From the NCBI RefSeq assembly GCF_029633865.1, contig NC_079222.1:29140166-29204165 (forward strand): a stretch of DNA of 64,000 nucleotides. The letters run 5' to 3'. A program made the translations under genes and the position numbers. The notes under the pieces are model-generated. The model did no database searches, had not been told where the DNA came from, and saw only the letters and a list, made by a program, of their open reading frames with translations. Source of the DNA: Lampris incognitus. Taxonomy: Eukaryota; Chordata; Actinopteri; Lampriformes; Lampridae. Below, in pieces: positions 24,901 to 34,882 of this stretch. Each line of letters begins with the position of its first letter. The stretch's first letter is position 1.

Positions 24901-27900
24901 ATTGTAAGAAGAGTTTCTGTGCCCTGTGCTCGGTGCTGCAGGAGAACTTGCGCTGCTGCACCACGTGTCATCTGCTGCGTGGCACGGCCTTCCAGAGACC
25001 CCAGCTCATGCAGCTTCGCGTGAAAGACCTGCGCCAGTACCTGCTGCTGCGCAACATTCCCACGGACACTTGCAGGGAGAAGGAGGACCTGGTGGACCTG
25101 GTGCTGTGTCACCAGGGAGCCGAGGAGACCCCGAGACCAGTGGAGGAAGAGGATGAGGAGGAAGATGAAGATGAGGATGTGCATGAGCAGGAGGAGGAAG
25201 AGGAGGAGGAGGAGGACATTGTTGGAGCTGATAGAGACAGTCTGCACTCGCTCCCCCACTCGATGCATGCCTCACCCCCCTCTGCCACGCGTTCCACCTC
25301 TGAACAGTCAGTCCTCTCGGCCTCTCAGGGAGACGTGCTCAGCCAGAGTGACAGCTCAGGGACCACCAGCCAGGTGTGGAGGCTCGTACACCCTAGAAAC
25401 ACACAGTTGCTATTGAGTGCATAGGTTTACACTGCACTCAGCTTGATGGGTATTCTGAGGCCAGACGCAGAATTACATACAATACATGCACACACACACA
25501 CACACACACACTTGCTTACATAAACACACACACACACACACACACACAAATACATACATAACTAATTCCAGTACTCCACCCAGTATAAATAATTTTCAAA
25601 GATGGCTGTTGTCATTGACAGCTGTGTAAATGTAAAGCACGATGTAACTTCTTCCCTTCAGCTTCCTAATTATCATTACACTTTTATGTACATAATTAGC
25701 TTCACCAGATGGACTTTTCATCCGCCTTTGTGTAGTCTCCGGTTGCATGCATTGTTTGCCTACACTTCTGGCAGCTAGAATGTATAGCAAGGTGTTAATC
25801 TGGGGGATTTGTTGTAAATGGTGAATTGAACATCTTTACCATTTCCATGGATTTAGTTTTATGTTTTTTCACATGGAAAAGCCAGGCAGTGTTAAGCATT
25901 GGTCCATGTGACTGCTGGGAGCAGCTGTGTTTTGTGTGTGTGTACACAGCCCTCAGATCAGCCAGCGACACAGTCTGAGTACTTTGCCTTTTTTTTTTTT
26001 AATTTTTTTTTTTAGGTCTGTTAGACTGAGTCTCTTATGTAATACTCACAGAGTCATATAACTCCCTCCAGCACCACAGCTGCAGCCAACCAGCTTTGCC
26101 ACTTTTCTGCAATATATCAAAAGCTAATCTAATCTTCTATTATTATTTGATACACGAATCCTAAAGATATTCATTTTTGGATTATTGGAAACTGAGGATA
26201 TAGTTAGAAACACCTTTAAGAAATGCAGTTCAGGATCATCAGTTTGGTCCTCCGAATAAGGCTGCTGACAGTGCTGCGTTTTTTGGAGGCCCTAAAGTGA
26301 GCAAGAGCATTACATCTGGGCAATAAATGCCATGTAGCACCACGAGGCTGGCAGATGAATTATTAACACAGGTACATTCTGGGAAGATGGTGAGAAGTGA
26401 CAGGTCTGCTAGAATTTGGTGGTGCAGTGGAGGGAGAGCGAGAGCAGAGGAGAGGGGTAGGCAACCATCGAGGCCTTTCCCCTTGCTCCAGTGAAATCTC
26501 ATAGACGAGCCCCTCGCAGCTATTAGCTAATTACTTTTTTACTTGACGGATAGAAGAGGGGGAGGGAGAGAGTTTAAATTATCTCCTCAGTGAATACCAT
26601 ATAAAGGACCAATCATATTTAGGACAATGTACGCTTACCAGTCTTATCCTATAGTTGTATTTATTCTCCTTTTGGCTATAAAATGCCAAACCTCTGCTTC
26701 AAAAGATAAGATGGGGTTTAAGCTACTGTGAACTGAACCATGAGAAGAATAAAATAACTCATTGCTTTTGCTAGATCTCTGAATGGTTGAGTATAAAGTT
26801 TCATGAATTAAGTTAGCATGTTATTATACAGGGAAAACAAAGGGAAATATATAAAGTTAGCATTTTATTATACAGGGAAAACAAAGGGAAATATATAAAG
26901 TTAGCATTTTATTATACAGGGAAAACAAAGGGAAATATATAAAGTTAGCATGTTATTATACGGGGAAAACAAAGGGAAATATATAAAGTTAGCATGTTAT
27001 TATACAGGGAAAACAAAGGGAAATATATAAAGTTAGCATGTTATTATACAGGGAAAACAAAGGGAAATATATAAAGTTAGCATGTTATTATACGGGGAAA
27101 ACAAAGGGAAATATATAAAGTTAGCATTTTATTATACAGGGAAAACAAAGGGAAATATATACTTGTGTTGATGGTCATGTAGAATCTGAACACAATATGT
27201 ACAAGTGCGAGACTTGCTGTGAAATTTTGGAAAAGTAGTCTTGGCTGTCAGTGATTTGAGGGGCCAACTTTTCTCCAGCTGAGGGCCACATCATTTCTGG
27301 CTAATAACTTACCTTGGGTAACTGCTGGCACTGGTTGTATTAAAATAATTAACCTACCAATTAGTCAAAAAGCTCAACCTGTAAGCCACACGATTGGGTG
27401 AAATGGTTAAATCCACCAGCAGGAGAGTTGGTTTCAAAGGGAGTATTATATCCTTTGAAAGTTTCCTGTCTTTCAATTTTTTTTTGTTCTTTCTTAGGAG
27501 CATGGGGATACTCCAACTGCGTCCCTCTTAAATCTGGAGCCGACTGAAAACATCATTGAGGTGAGATAACTCATTGGGTTTTTTTTCTCCCTTTTTCTCC
27601 CCAGTTGTATCCGGCCAATTACTCCACTCTTCCGAGCTGTCAAAGTCGCTGCTCCACCTCCTCTGCCGATCCAGGGAGGGCTGCAGACTACCACATGCCT
27701 CCTCCGTTATACAAGGAGTTGCCAGCCGCTTCTTTTCACCTGACAGTGAAGAGTTTCGACAGGTGGACGTAGCACGTGGGAGGATGACGCTAATCCCCAG
27801 TTCCCTCTTCCCCCCAAACAGACGCTCCGACCGACCAGAGGAGGCGCTAGTGCAGCGACCAGGACACATACCCACATCCGGCTTTCCATCCGCAGACCCA

Positions 27901-30900
27901 GCCAATTGTGTCCATAAGGACACCCAACCAAGCCGGAGGTAACATGGGGATTCGATCCAGCGATCCCCATGTTAGTAGGCAACGGAATAGACCGCCACAC
28001 TACCCAGACTCATTGTTCTGAACTATAAAGAGATGTCACCGCATCTGAATGCTGCCTATTCATTTGAGTATCTAAAAGGTTTCATGGGGGTGTCCAGGTA
28101 GCGTATCGGTCTATTCCATTGCCTACCATCACGGGATCGCCGGTTCGAATCTTCGTGTTACCTCCGGCTTGGTCGGGCATCCCTCCAGACACAATTGGCC
28201 CTTTCTGCGGGTAGGAAGCCGGATGTAGGTATGAGTCCTGGTCACTGCACTAGTGCCTCCTCTTGATTGGTCAGGGTGCCTGCTCGGGGGGGGGGGGGGG
28301 GAATAATGTGATCCTCCGATGTGCTTACGTCCCCCTGGCGAAACTCCTCACTGTCAGGTGAAAAGAAGCGGGTGGTGACTCCATATATATCGGAGGAGGC
28401 AGCCCTCCCCGGATCAGCAGGGGGTGGAGCAGCAACCGGGATGGCTCGGAAGAGTGGGGTAATTGGCCAAGAACAATTGGGGTGATAAAGGGGGGAAATA
28501 GAAGGTTTAAGGGGCCTCGGTTCTGCTGTTAAAACTTGTTGACAGACGGGTCCGCGGTGGTGTAGCGGACTGAGCATCGACTTTGTGTCAATGCAGTTGC
28601 CCACTGGGGACCGGGATTCGCGCCTCAGTCTCGTAAGATCCGACTGGCCGGACTCGATGAAGCAGCAATAATCGGCAACGCTGTCTTCGGGAGGGGGGCG
28701 GAGTCGGCTTGTGTTCGTCACATGAATGCGTCTCTGTGTGTGTGGGAAAAAGCAGTGGTTCGGCCTGGATTCACCTCGTCACAAAAGTGGCGAGGCGTCT
28801 CCTTCGAGACTGCCGGCCGGAGTGATGCAGTTGACGAACGCATGCAGTACGAGGGTGGGAGTTTGAACTAAAATAGGGATCGATTGGCCACTAAATTGGG
28901 AGAAATCAGAAATAGATTTAAAAAAAAAACTCGTTGACAGAACCTTTTTTCTTTTTGGCTCTTAGATTAGCCCAGCAACACAGAGGAGAATACGGGCCTC
29001 GCTCTCTGATCTAGACAACGAGGAGGCAATAGAAAACCTATCTGTGCGCCAGCTTAAAGAGATTCTTGCCAGAAACTTTGTCAATTACTCTGGATGTTGT
29101 GAGAAGTGGGAGCTGCTGGAGCGGGTGCGCCGCCTCTACAGGGAGAACGAGCAGAACAGGAAGTCTAGTAAGCGCTTTTGTTTGATACCTTCACTCTCTA
29201 GTTTCTACACATGGCAAGCAAATGTCAACAGTGTCATCATTGATTTTGTGATTGGCTGCAGGATATCTTGATGCTATTTTGTAACCTGTGACATTTTATG
29301 TCAGAAAAACACTTGTGTACAGTTGTGTGACACACTTTTAATTTGTTTATTTTTCTAGTGGAAAACGTGAGCAACAGCATCACTGCAGGTACGTTTTTTT
29401 GGGGGGGGGGGTTTATGTATTGCCTGGATGAAATATATGACTTTTGGCTCATTATACATTTATTTGTATTCAAACAACATTTTTTATAAAAATTCCAAAA
29501 CTTGCCTGTTATAATTTGGTATGTAGACAAACCTTTCTTTGATGAGAGTCTGCTAAACTGGTTTTCATTATATGTTACCTTCCTTGCATCTGAAACTACT
29601 AATAGTTTTTCATTACTGCCCTTTCTCATGTATAAATCAAGTTGTAGCATATCCGTCACCTATCTGCAACAGCGGAGTTGGAGGTAAGATCATGTCTCTA
29701 TCCAAATACACATCACTGCCACTACCATCCCCCTCATATACAGATGTACTGAAAATACAATATTGTCATGTATTAGTTTGTCCAGTAATGGTAAACACAT
29801 GCTGCAGTCAAACTTCCCACTCAGGGGTGCAACGAGTTGGGGTGCAAAGGGTGCAATGCACACAGGCGCCGCATCAGCGGGGGTGCCAAAAGTACAGTGT
29901 ACAGTAAACAATTTCTGATTATAAGCCTATTTGTTTTTTAAAAGTTTAATATTTATGAATATTATTACTTAGATGAGAATTTTGGATTAGCATATATAAT
30001 TACATGTTATATTTTTTTAATTATATATTTTTTTTGTTTTTTGTATATGGTCTTTTGGCGCACCTGCTGATGCGGCGCCTGTGTGCATTGCACCCTCTGC
30101 ACCCCCCATCTTTGCACCCCTGTTCCCACTTAAGTATTTGCACTACTGGGGCATCCGGGTAGCGTAGCAGTCTATTCCATTGCCTACCAACATGGGGATC
30201 ACCGGTTTGAAACCTCGTGTTACCTCCGGCTTGGTCAGACGTCCCTACAGGCACAATTGGTTGTGTCTGCGGGTGGGAAGCCGGATGTGGGTATATGTCC
30301 TGGTTGCTGCACTAGCGCCTCCTCTGGTCGGTTGGGGCGCCTGTTCGGGGAGGGAGGGGGAACTGGGGGGAATAGCGTGATCCTCCCACGCGCTACCTCC
30401 CCCTGGCGAAACTCCTCACTGTCAGGTGAAAAGAAGCAGCTGGTGACTCCACGTGTATCGGAGGAGGCATGTGGTAGTCTGCAGCCCTCCCCGGATGAGC
30501 AGAGTGGGTGGAGCAGAGACCGGGAAGGCTCGGACAAGTTGGGTAATTGGCCAACTACAATTTGGGAGAAAAAGAGGGGAAACAATGCCAAAAGAAAAAA
30601 AAAGTATTTGCACTACTTTTGTGTCTTGAGGGGCCTTTTCCTCCTATGATTGATATAGTCCTGAAAAGCTTTTCTCTACATATTTCATGAGCAGCAAATG
30701 TAATCCCATTTACAAACATGGTAAAACAGGCTATTAGAGCAGAACAAAATGTGGGGAGGAGTGGGATTTGATCCCTCAGGATCTGATTAGGTCCTGCAGT
30801 GACGCAATCACAAAAAACTTTGCTGTTTTAGAGGAAGTTACGGGTAAGCTTAGTATTAGATTTTGATGCAAAATAAGTAAAAATTTGAATTTTTGTGATT

Positions 30901-31276
30901 TTTTTTTTTTAGTGGGGGGGTGGGCATAAGTTGAAGAGGTGCATCATCTTTCTGGGGAAATGAGTAAAATTGTCAGTTTTCATTCCGTGTTGTCTGTAGG
31001 TACTGCATCATTTGCCTCTCGGTACCTCAATAGGGCCAAGAAAAGATGTGGTATATCTGCTGACTAACTTTCCACATCACTCTGTTCACAGATGGCGTAA
31101 GAGCCCAGCTAGCCTCTGATGACAACCTGTGTCGCATCTGCATGGATGCCGTCATTGACTGTGTGTTGCTGGAGTGCGGTCACATGGTAACCTGCACCAA
31201 ATGTGGAAAGAGGATGAGCGAATGCCCCATCTGCAGGCAGTATGTGGTGCGGGCCGTGCACGTATTTAAGTCTTAA
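18470..31276 (+). CDS. rnf34: rnf34, RING finger E3 ubiquitin ligase, complete spliced gene (7 coding exons)
   Basis: Joining 18470-18475, 23340-23558, 24888-25373, 27498-27560, 28966-29167, 29359-29388 and 31092-31276 gives an open frame of 396 codons, close to the 372 of human RNF34. All introns are GT-AG. Domains: an FYVE-like zinc finger (about residues 62-102), a SAP-like helix region (about 116-148), an acidic linker, a second SAP-like segment (about 283-316) and a C3HC4 RING (349-383). RNF34 proteins are E3 ubiquitin ligases associated with endosomal and plasma membranes. Reported targets include caspase-8/10, p53 and PGC-1alpha. The start [19 protein letters not shown] and the RING match RNF34 rather than its paralogue RFFL. 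The neighbour kdm2b, convergent at 40712, agrees with the vertebrate gene order. Confidence 0.96.
18476..22857 (+). other. rnf34 intron 1: no gene recognised
   Basis: First 4.4 kb of rnf34 intron 1. It holds the CpG-island tail, a short GCGCGACG hairpin at 18866-18890, a TGA repeat at about 19083-19102 and unremarkable AT-rich sequence. I see no exon. Several poly-G and poly-C runs occur (20275, 20490, 22270). Confidence 0.4.
22858..23170. mobile_element. Two SINE-A pieces joined in inverted orientation (foldback)
   Basis: 22875-22970 is SINE-A tail sequence in reverse (TTTTTCTCCCCAATTGTACT, CCAATTACCCCACTCTTCCG). From about 22971 the SINE runs forward (ATAGTGTGATCCTCCCATGC through GAGGAGGCATGTGGTAGTCT to ACAATTGGGGAGG at about 23160). 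The two tails are inverted relative to each other, so roughly 95 bases can pair. It sits about 170 bases upstream of rnf34 exon 2. Confidence 0.8.
23340..23558 (+). CDS. rnf34: rnf34 coding exon 2 (N-terminus, first zinc ligands)
   Basis: The acceptor is CACTGCAG and the donor AAAG|GTAAGA. The exon has 73 codons in phase 0. It encodes the conserved [16 protein letters not shown] segment, whose two cysteines can be lipid-modified in this family, a Gly/Pro-rich stretch, and the first CKAC pair (residues 62 and 65) of the FYVE-like finger. Confidence 0.95.
23715..24780 (+). other. rnf34 intron 2: no gene recognised
   Basis: Intron 2 (23559-24887) shows no exon or clear mobile element, apart from a short TAA repeat at about 24412-24426. 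Confidence 0.4.
24888..25373 (+). CDS. rnf34: rnf34 coding exon 3 (FYVE-like finger, SAP, acidic linker)
   Basis: The acceptor is CTCGACAG and the donor CCAG|GTGTGG. The exon has 162 codons in phase 0. It completes the zinc finger ([12 protein letters not shown]...CCTTC), then encodes [20 protein letters not shown] and [13 protein letters not shown] (SAP-like). An Asp/Glu tract follows (about residues 160-186), longer and earlier than the acidic run of human RNF34, and then a Ser/Thr-rich stretch. Confidence 0.95.
25374..26812 (+). other. rnf34 intron 3, 5' part: CA repeats only
   Basis: Two short CA microsatellites (about 25488-25511 and 25524-25548) lie in otherwise unremarkable intron sequence. 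No exon is seen. Confidence 0.5.
26813..27161 (+). repeat. 44-bp minisatellite, 8 copies, in rnf34 intron 3
   Basis: The 44-base unit begins TTAGCATGTTATTATACAGG and ends GGGAAATATATAAAG. It recurs eight times with almost no divergence. Variants are limited to one G/T site (copies 2, 3 and 8 have T) and CAGGG versus CGGGG (copies 4 and 7). It ends 336 bases before exon 4. Confidence 0.97.
27498..27560 (+). CDS. rnf34: rnf34 coding exon 4 (21 codons)
   Basis: The acceptor is TTTCTTAG and the donor TGAG|GTGAGATAAC. It encodes [20 protein letters not shown] plus E, a linker with no known domain. Phase 0 at both ends means it could be skipped without shifting the frame. A SINE starts only 16 bases beyond the donor. 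Confidence 0.8.
27577..28007 (-). mobile_element. SINE-A, reverse, in rnf34 intron 4
   Basis: A full-length family member (431 bp). It reads tail to head on the + strand and ends with the tRNA-like head (GATTCGATCC, GGCAACGGAATAGACCGCCA). The target duplication ACTCATTG lies at 27569-27576 and 28008-28015. The insertion site is only 16 bases inside the intron from the exon 4 donor. Confidence 0.9.
28085..28500 (+). mobile_element. SINE-A, forward, in rnf34 intron 4
   Basis: Head at the left (GGTGTCCAGGTAGCGTATCG, CCGGTTCGAATCTTCG), tail at the right (GGTAATTGGCCAAGAACAAT). It is head-to-head with the copy at 27577-28007, 77 bases away. A weak duplication, AAGGTTT with one change, flanks it. 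Confidence 0.88.
28547..28925 (+). mobile_element. SINE-B copy 1, forward, in rnf34 intron 4
   Basis: This is a second tRNA-like SINE family, unrelated in body to SINE-A: head GTCCGCGGTGGTGTAGCGGA with GGGATTCGCGCC, body GTGGTTCGGCCTGGATTCAC, end GGCCACTAAATTGGGAGAAA plus an A-rich tail. The 16-bp target duplication AAAACTTGTTGACAGA (one mismatch) is at 28531-28546 and 28926-28941. The second family copy is at 37185-37573. Confidence 0.88.
28966..29167 (+). CDS. rnf34: rnf34 coding exon 5 (second SAP-like segment)
   Basis: The acceptor is GGCTCTTAG and the donor GTCTA|GTAAGC, ending in phase 1. It encodes [40 protein letters not shown] and [15 protein letters not shown], a block almost invariant in RNF34 and RFFL. 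A SINE-B copy ends about 25-40 bases upstream of the acceptor. Confidence 0.96.
29359..29388 (+). CDS. rnf34: rnf34 coding exon 6, 30-nt in-frame microexon
   Basis: The acceptor is TTTTTCTAG and the donor GCAG|GTACG. With the split codons it adds [10 protein letters not shown]. The exon length is a multiple of three in phase 1, so exon 5 can also join exon 7 directly and stay open. Human RNF34 has a different short linker here. The splice signals are good, but use of this exon is inferred. Confidence 0.7.
29822..30122. mobile_element. hAT-type MITE in rnf34 intron 6
   Basis: 301 bp with inverted terminal repeats of about 70 bases starting CAGGGGTGCAA and ending TTGCACCCCTG. Both arms share AATGCACACAGGCGCCGCAT. 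The centre is AT-rich and noncoding. An exact 8-bp target duplication TTCCCACT lies at 29814-29821 and 30123-30130, as hAT transposases produce. Confidence 0.92.
30148..30601 (+). mobile_element. SINE-A, forward, in rnf34 intron 6
   Basis: A complete copy of 454 bp: head GGGGCATCCGGGTAGCGTAG, tail ACAATTTGGGAGAAAAAG. An exact 16-bp target duplication AAGTATTTGCACTACT lies at 30132-30147 and 30602-30617. It begins 25 bases after the preceding hAT MITE. Confidence 0.93.
31092..31276 (+). CDS. rnf34: rnf34 coding exon 7 (RING finger and stop)
   Basis: The acceptor is GTTCACAG. It encodes the C3HC4 RING: ligands C349, C352, C364, H366, C370, C373, C380 and C383, with [18 protein letters not shown] and the typical end [10 protein letters not shown], then TAA at 31274-31276. 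The RING recruits the E2 enzyme for ubiquitin transfer. All eight zinc ligands are intact. Confidence 0.98.
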
Positions 31277-33045
31277 AACTGAGTGTGCATGGCAAAGCTG
31301 CCTCAAGTGTGCACATGTTCCAGCCCCCCGATTTACCAATAACTGACTGGGCTGTGCATGCCCCCCCTCCCCCCCCCAGGTCCTAATGCTGCAACAGACA
31401 TGCACATTCCCTGTATTTGTGTCCAGTTTGGACCTTGAAACTGGACTATCGCCTATGGCCTTCCTCAGTTTGTTCTCCCCATTTAACTATAGCTCTAGTC
31501 CCCGCCCCAGTCCTCCTCCTTCCCAATGGACTCCCTCTGCTGTGAACGGTCAACGGTTACCCTTGGACACTTTAGTTTTTGTTTTGTTTTTTTACTTTAG
31601 CTTCTTAGAACAAAAAATCTCCATCTCCCATCACACAAACACACGCATGCACACTTTGTTCTTTTACAGTACTTCTATCATTTCTATTCTATTCGGGGAA
31701 ATGGGGGGGGGGGTCCCATTTATACTTGAAGTGGACTGGTTGTTCCAGGCGATGCAGAGAAGAAGCTGCAATGGGAAGAAATCCTGTTGCAGGGTTGGAG
31801 ATGCCACGCCAGACTGCATTCCCCTCAACTTTTGTTTTTGTTTTTTTTAGGATGTGCAATACTGAAAAATTGCTTGTGTGTGTGTGTGTGTAAGGAACTG
31901 TCTATCCATGTGTCGACTAATATCTATTCACAAATCCATCTGAGTAGCCCCACCAGACTTCACGCACCTTTTCATCATAACGTCAAATCAGAGAATTGGA
32001 AGGTGCCAAAAGTCACGCCTTCAATCTACTACATGTAACACAGCTTCCACATTAAGCGCCCTACAACCAGCGAGCATGGCGTTATAGTTTATTTCTCTCC
32101 AAACAACAAACAAGGAAATGAAATGTCTTCATATGAACCTTTAAATATCCTCAGTGTGTGGAGGAGGCTGATCTTCTAGGTATTGTGTTGTGTGTAATCT
32201 TTCCACCTGAAAATAAATGCCGCGGATGTGATCGGCATAAAGGATGTGATAACCGGTTCTGTCCGTGTCTGGTGATCATGCTTAGCTTCATAAGACGAGG
32301 TCGTCCACGTCGGGTCAAAGCTGTCAGCGTAGCCCAGTAACCAGCAAAGTTTCATCTTGGCCTGGTCATGGCTTTTTGCTGCAGTGCGTACATGTGTGGT
32401 TTGAATCTTTGTACTAATTTAACAGAGTTACCCTTTTCTTTTTCTTTTTTTTAACTAATTTATGGTGAGCAGTCATTCCACTCCCTCGTGTCCCGAGTTC
32501 CTCCTACGCTTGTGTTGTCCATTCAATGTGTTGGAACTTATCAGGTGCTTCTTCCTCTGTCCCGAGCTTCTTACCAACGTAACCCTTGTCCTGGTGTTGA
32601 GGTGTCCGTTTTAAAATATCTAGTGTCCCGTGGCGTGGAGAGAAAGCCGATTAATCAAATTTAGTTTGCACAAAGCTGTTTATGCAAATGTTATTTATTT
32701 TCCCATCATGAGATCCAGTTTATTCAAATGTCTGTTGAGAAATATTTACTTATGCCTGCCGTATGTTAACATGATTAAAAAGAAAAATACAACTGATTGC
32801 TGTTAATTCAGTTGCACAGATAGATTAAATTGTTGTTTACTTATAAATTATTAAATGTATATATTTTTTTTCCATTTTCTTTGGGCAGTCTGATTTGAAT
32901 TTCTGATTTATGTTTATAACAATGATTGACAACAATGGTACTTTCTGAATGTATTTCCACTGAATTTGGTCGAATGAACTTTTCACCTAACAATCGGAAG
33001 AAAAAAACAGAGACTGTTGTGATCATGTCACATTTCACAATTAAA
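31277..33045 (+). other. rnf34: rnf34 3' untranslated region (probable)
   Basis: The sequence after the TAA stop has no further gene and two candidate polyadenylation signals: AATAAA at 32212-32217 and ATTAAA at 33040-33045. I cannot tell which is used. A run of G at 31705-31714 and a short GT repeat at about 31876 are the only low-complexity tracts. Open frames here have no recognised domain. Confidence 0.5.
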
Positions 33046-33486
33046 GCTACATCCTGATTTTGCTTTCAAGCATTTTTGTCCTCGTCCGCTACTGATCCGA
33101 AACTGTCATTGACACGATGCACAGCAACCGCCACCATGAGGGGGGTACGCCTGTTCAGTGATGCTGCTGTGCTCAAAGATGTCACTCGCGGGCAGCTACG
33201 TCAGAGTAGGAGGGTTCCCTGGACACCCGTACTCCTGGATTTCTATATTTTGGAATGTTAAACATTTTTATTTTGGTAAAATAAAGAAAATAGATTCAAT
33301 AAAATATAGTACCTTAAAACCAGTAAGTAAAAATCTTGCTCTTCTTTCTGCACTCAACAATATGGGGCACTCACTTTGACCTTGTAAGTCTGGGTTGGCT
33401 GTTTTGGGGTATTTACACAACACCTTGACCATGGTACATGCTAAATGTTCATTAGAACTGACAATACAAATGCAAAAACATGATTT

Positions 33487-33946
33487 GTTTTTTTTTGGGG
33501 GGGGGGGGTCCCTTTTTTCTCCCCAATTGGATCTGGCCAGTCACCCCACTCTTCCGAGCCGTCCCGGTCGCTGCTCCACCCCCTCTGCCGATCCGGGGAG
33601 GGCTGCAGACTACCACATGCCTCCTCCAATACATGTGGAGTCGCCAGCTGCTTCTTTTCACCTGACAGTGAGGAGTTTCGCCAGCGGGACGTAGCACGTG
33701 GGAAGGTCAAGCTATTCACCCCCAGTCCCCCCCCCCCACCCCCCGAACAGGCGCCCCGAGGAGGAGGAGGAGGAGGAGGAGGGGGCGCTAGTGCAGCGAC
33801 CAGGGCACATACCTACATCCGGCTTCCCACCAGCAGATGCGGCCAATTGTGTCTGTAGGGACGCCCGACCAAGCCGGAGGTAAGACGGGGATTTGAACCG
33901 GTAATCCTCGTGTTGGTAGACCGCTACGCAACCCGGACGCCCATTG
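33487..33946 (-). mobile_element. SINE-A, reverse, downstream of rnf34
   Basis: A complete copy, tail at the left and tRNA-like head at the right (GATTTGAACCGGTAATCC). The target duplication AAAAACATGATTT / AAAAACATAATTT lies at 33474-33486 and 33947-33959. A GGA repeat has expanded inside it (33758-33783). Confidence 0.9.
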
Positions 33947-33959
33947 AAAAACATAATTT

Positions 33960-34880
33960 TGAGTGTGAAACACATTCACTGATAACTGGATAATCACAAA
34001 ATGTTATTTACATATTATACCGACAGCAAAAAAAAAAACACTTCTAAAAAATAACAGTTGAAGAAATCCACACCAATAAAGACAGCTAAAAATAAGAGCT
34101 AAAAAATGACTTAATATCTCAAAAGTCGTTCACACAATTCTACTTGAAGTATTTCAAATTGTACATGCAGGACATAAGTGCCTGTTTCCATAAAAAAACA
34201 CATAAATCAAAAGATTGAAATGTTTTGGCCCTCCACTGAAACAAATTCACATTAAATTAAGTTTTCATTTTACAAAAGTAGACATACTCATAAAACATCC
34301 TAAGATTTATTGTCTGTGTACTTTGAGGGATGAAGTTAGTTGTGGAGTTAGGGGCTCGCAAGAGCAAGGAAAATACAATTAGACACTACGAAGTTGGGTT
34401 GCCTAAAATGAGTGGAATATTTTCCTTTTTCTCTTTTTTTTTGTTGTTTTTTTTGAATGGCAATAAAATGTTTTAACCCTGTACTGATCAAATTTATAGG
34501 CTTTGTTTTCCAGTTCAATACATTCTGGTTAATAAAGTTAGGGACATATATGTATAAAAATTTGCAGGGTGCTGCAATTCAGTGTCATAGGACTGCAAAT
34601 TCCTTTATGTTGCAAGCTCCAGACTCAGTTTGTTAACAACAAAATCAAATATTACATTTTTTTACCTGGATTTAAAAAAAATAAACATCCTAAATGACAT
34701 TTTTATTGAATTCCACGTTAATAAAAATAATAACTGTATTTATACAGCACTTTTCTAAAACAATGTTACAAAGTCCTTCACAAAAAAATAAAACCAGACA
34801 AGGCAATAATAAGAGTAAGACCAAATAAGTAAGAGTAAAAATAAAAACAATATAAATACTACTACTGTTATCAACTACTA
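33960..34880. other. No gene recognised
   Basis: AT-rich intergenic sequence between the two convergent genes. I see no exon or clear repeat. Confidence 0.4.
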
Positions 34881-34882
34881 TC

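Noticed and set aside
24838-25416. Overlapping frames on both strands across rnf34 exon 3
   Set aside because: They are shadows of the real exon; the acidic GAG/GAA-rich tract keeps other frames open.
26813-27161. Regular 44-bp repeats that could suggest a CRISPR array
   Set aside because: The repeats are head-to-tail with no variable spacers, and the DNA is vertebrate intron.
28085-28150. tRNA-like heads of the SINEs as tRNA genes
   Set aside because: No complete cloverleaf or acceptor stem; each continues into the SINE body and is flanked by target duplications.
23313-31276. Assignment to rffl, the rnf34 paralogue
   Set aside because: The N-terminus [12 protein letters not shown] and the RING context match RNF34, and the neighbour is kdm2b.
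31386-31850. A 154-codon frame downstream of rnf34
   Set aside because: No domain, low-complexity composition, and position in the probable 3' untranslated region.
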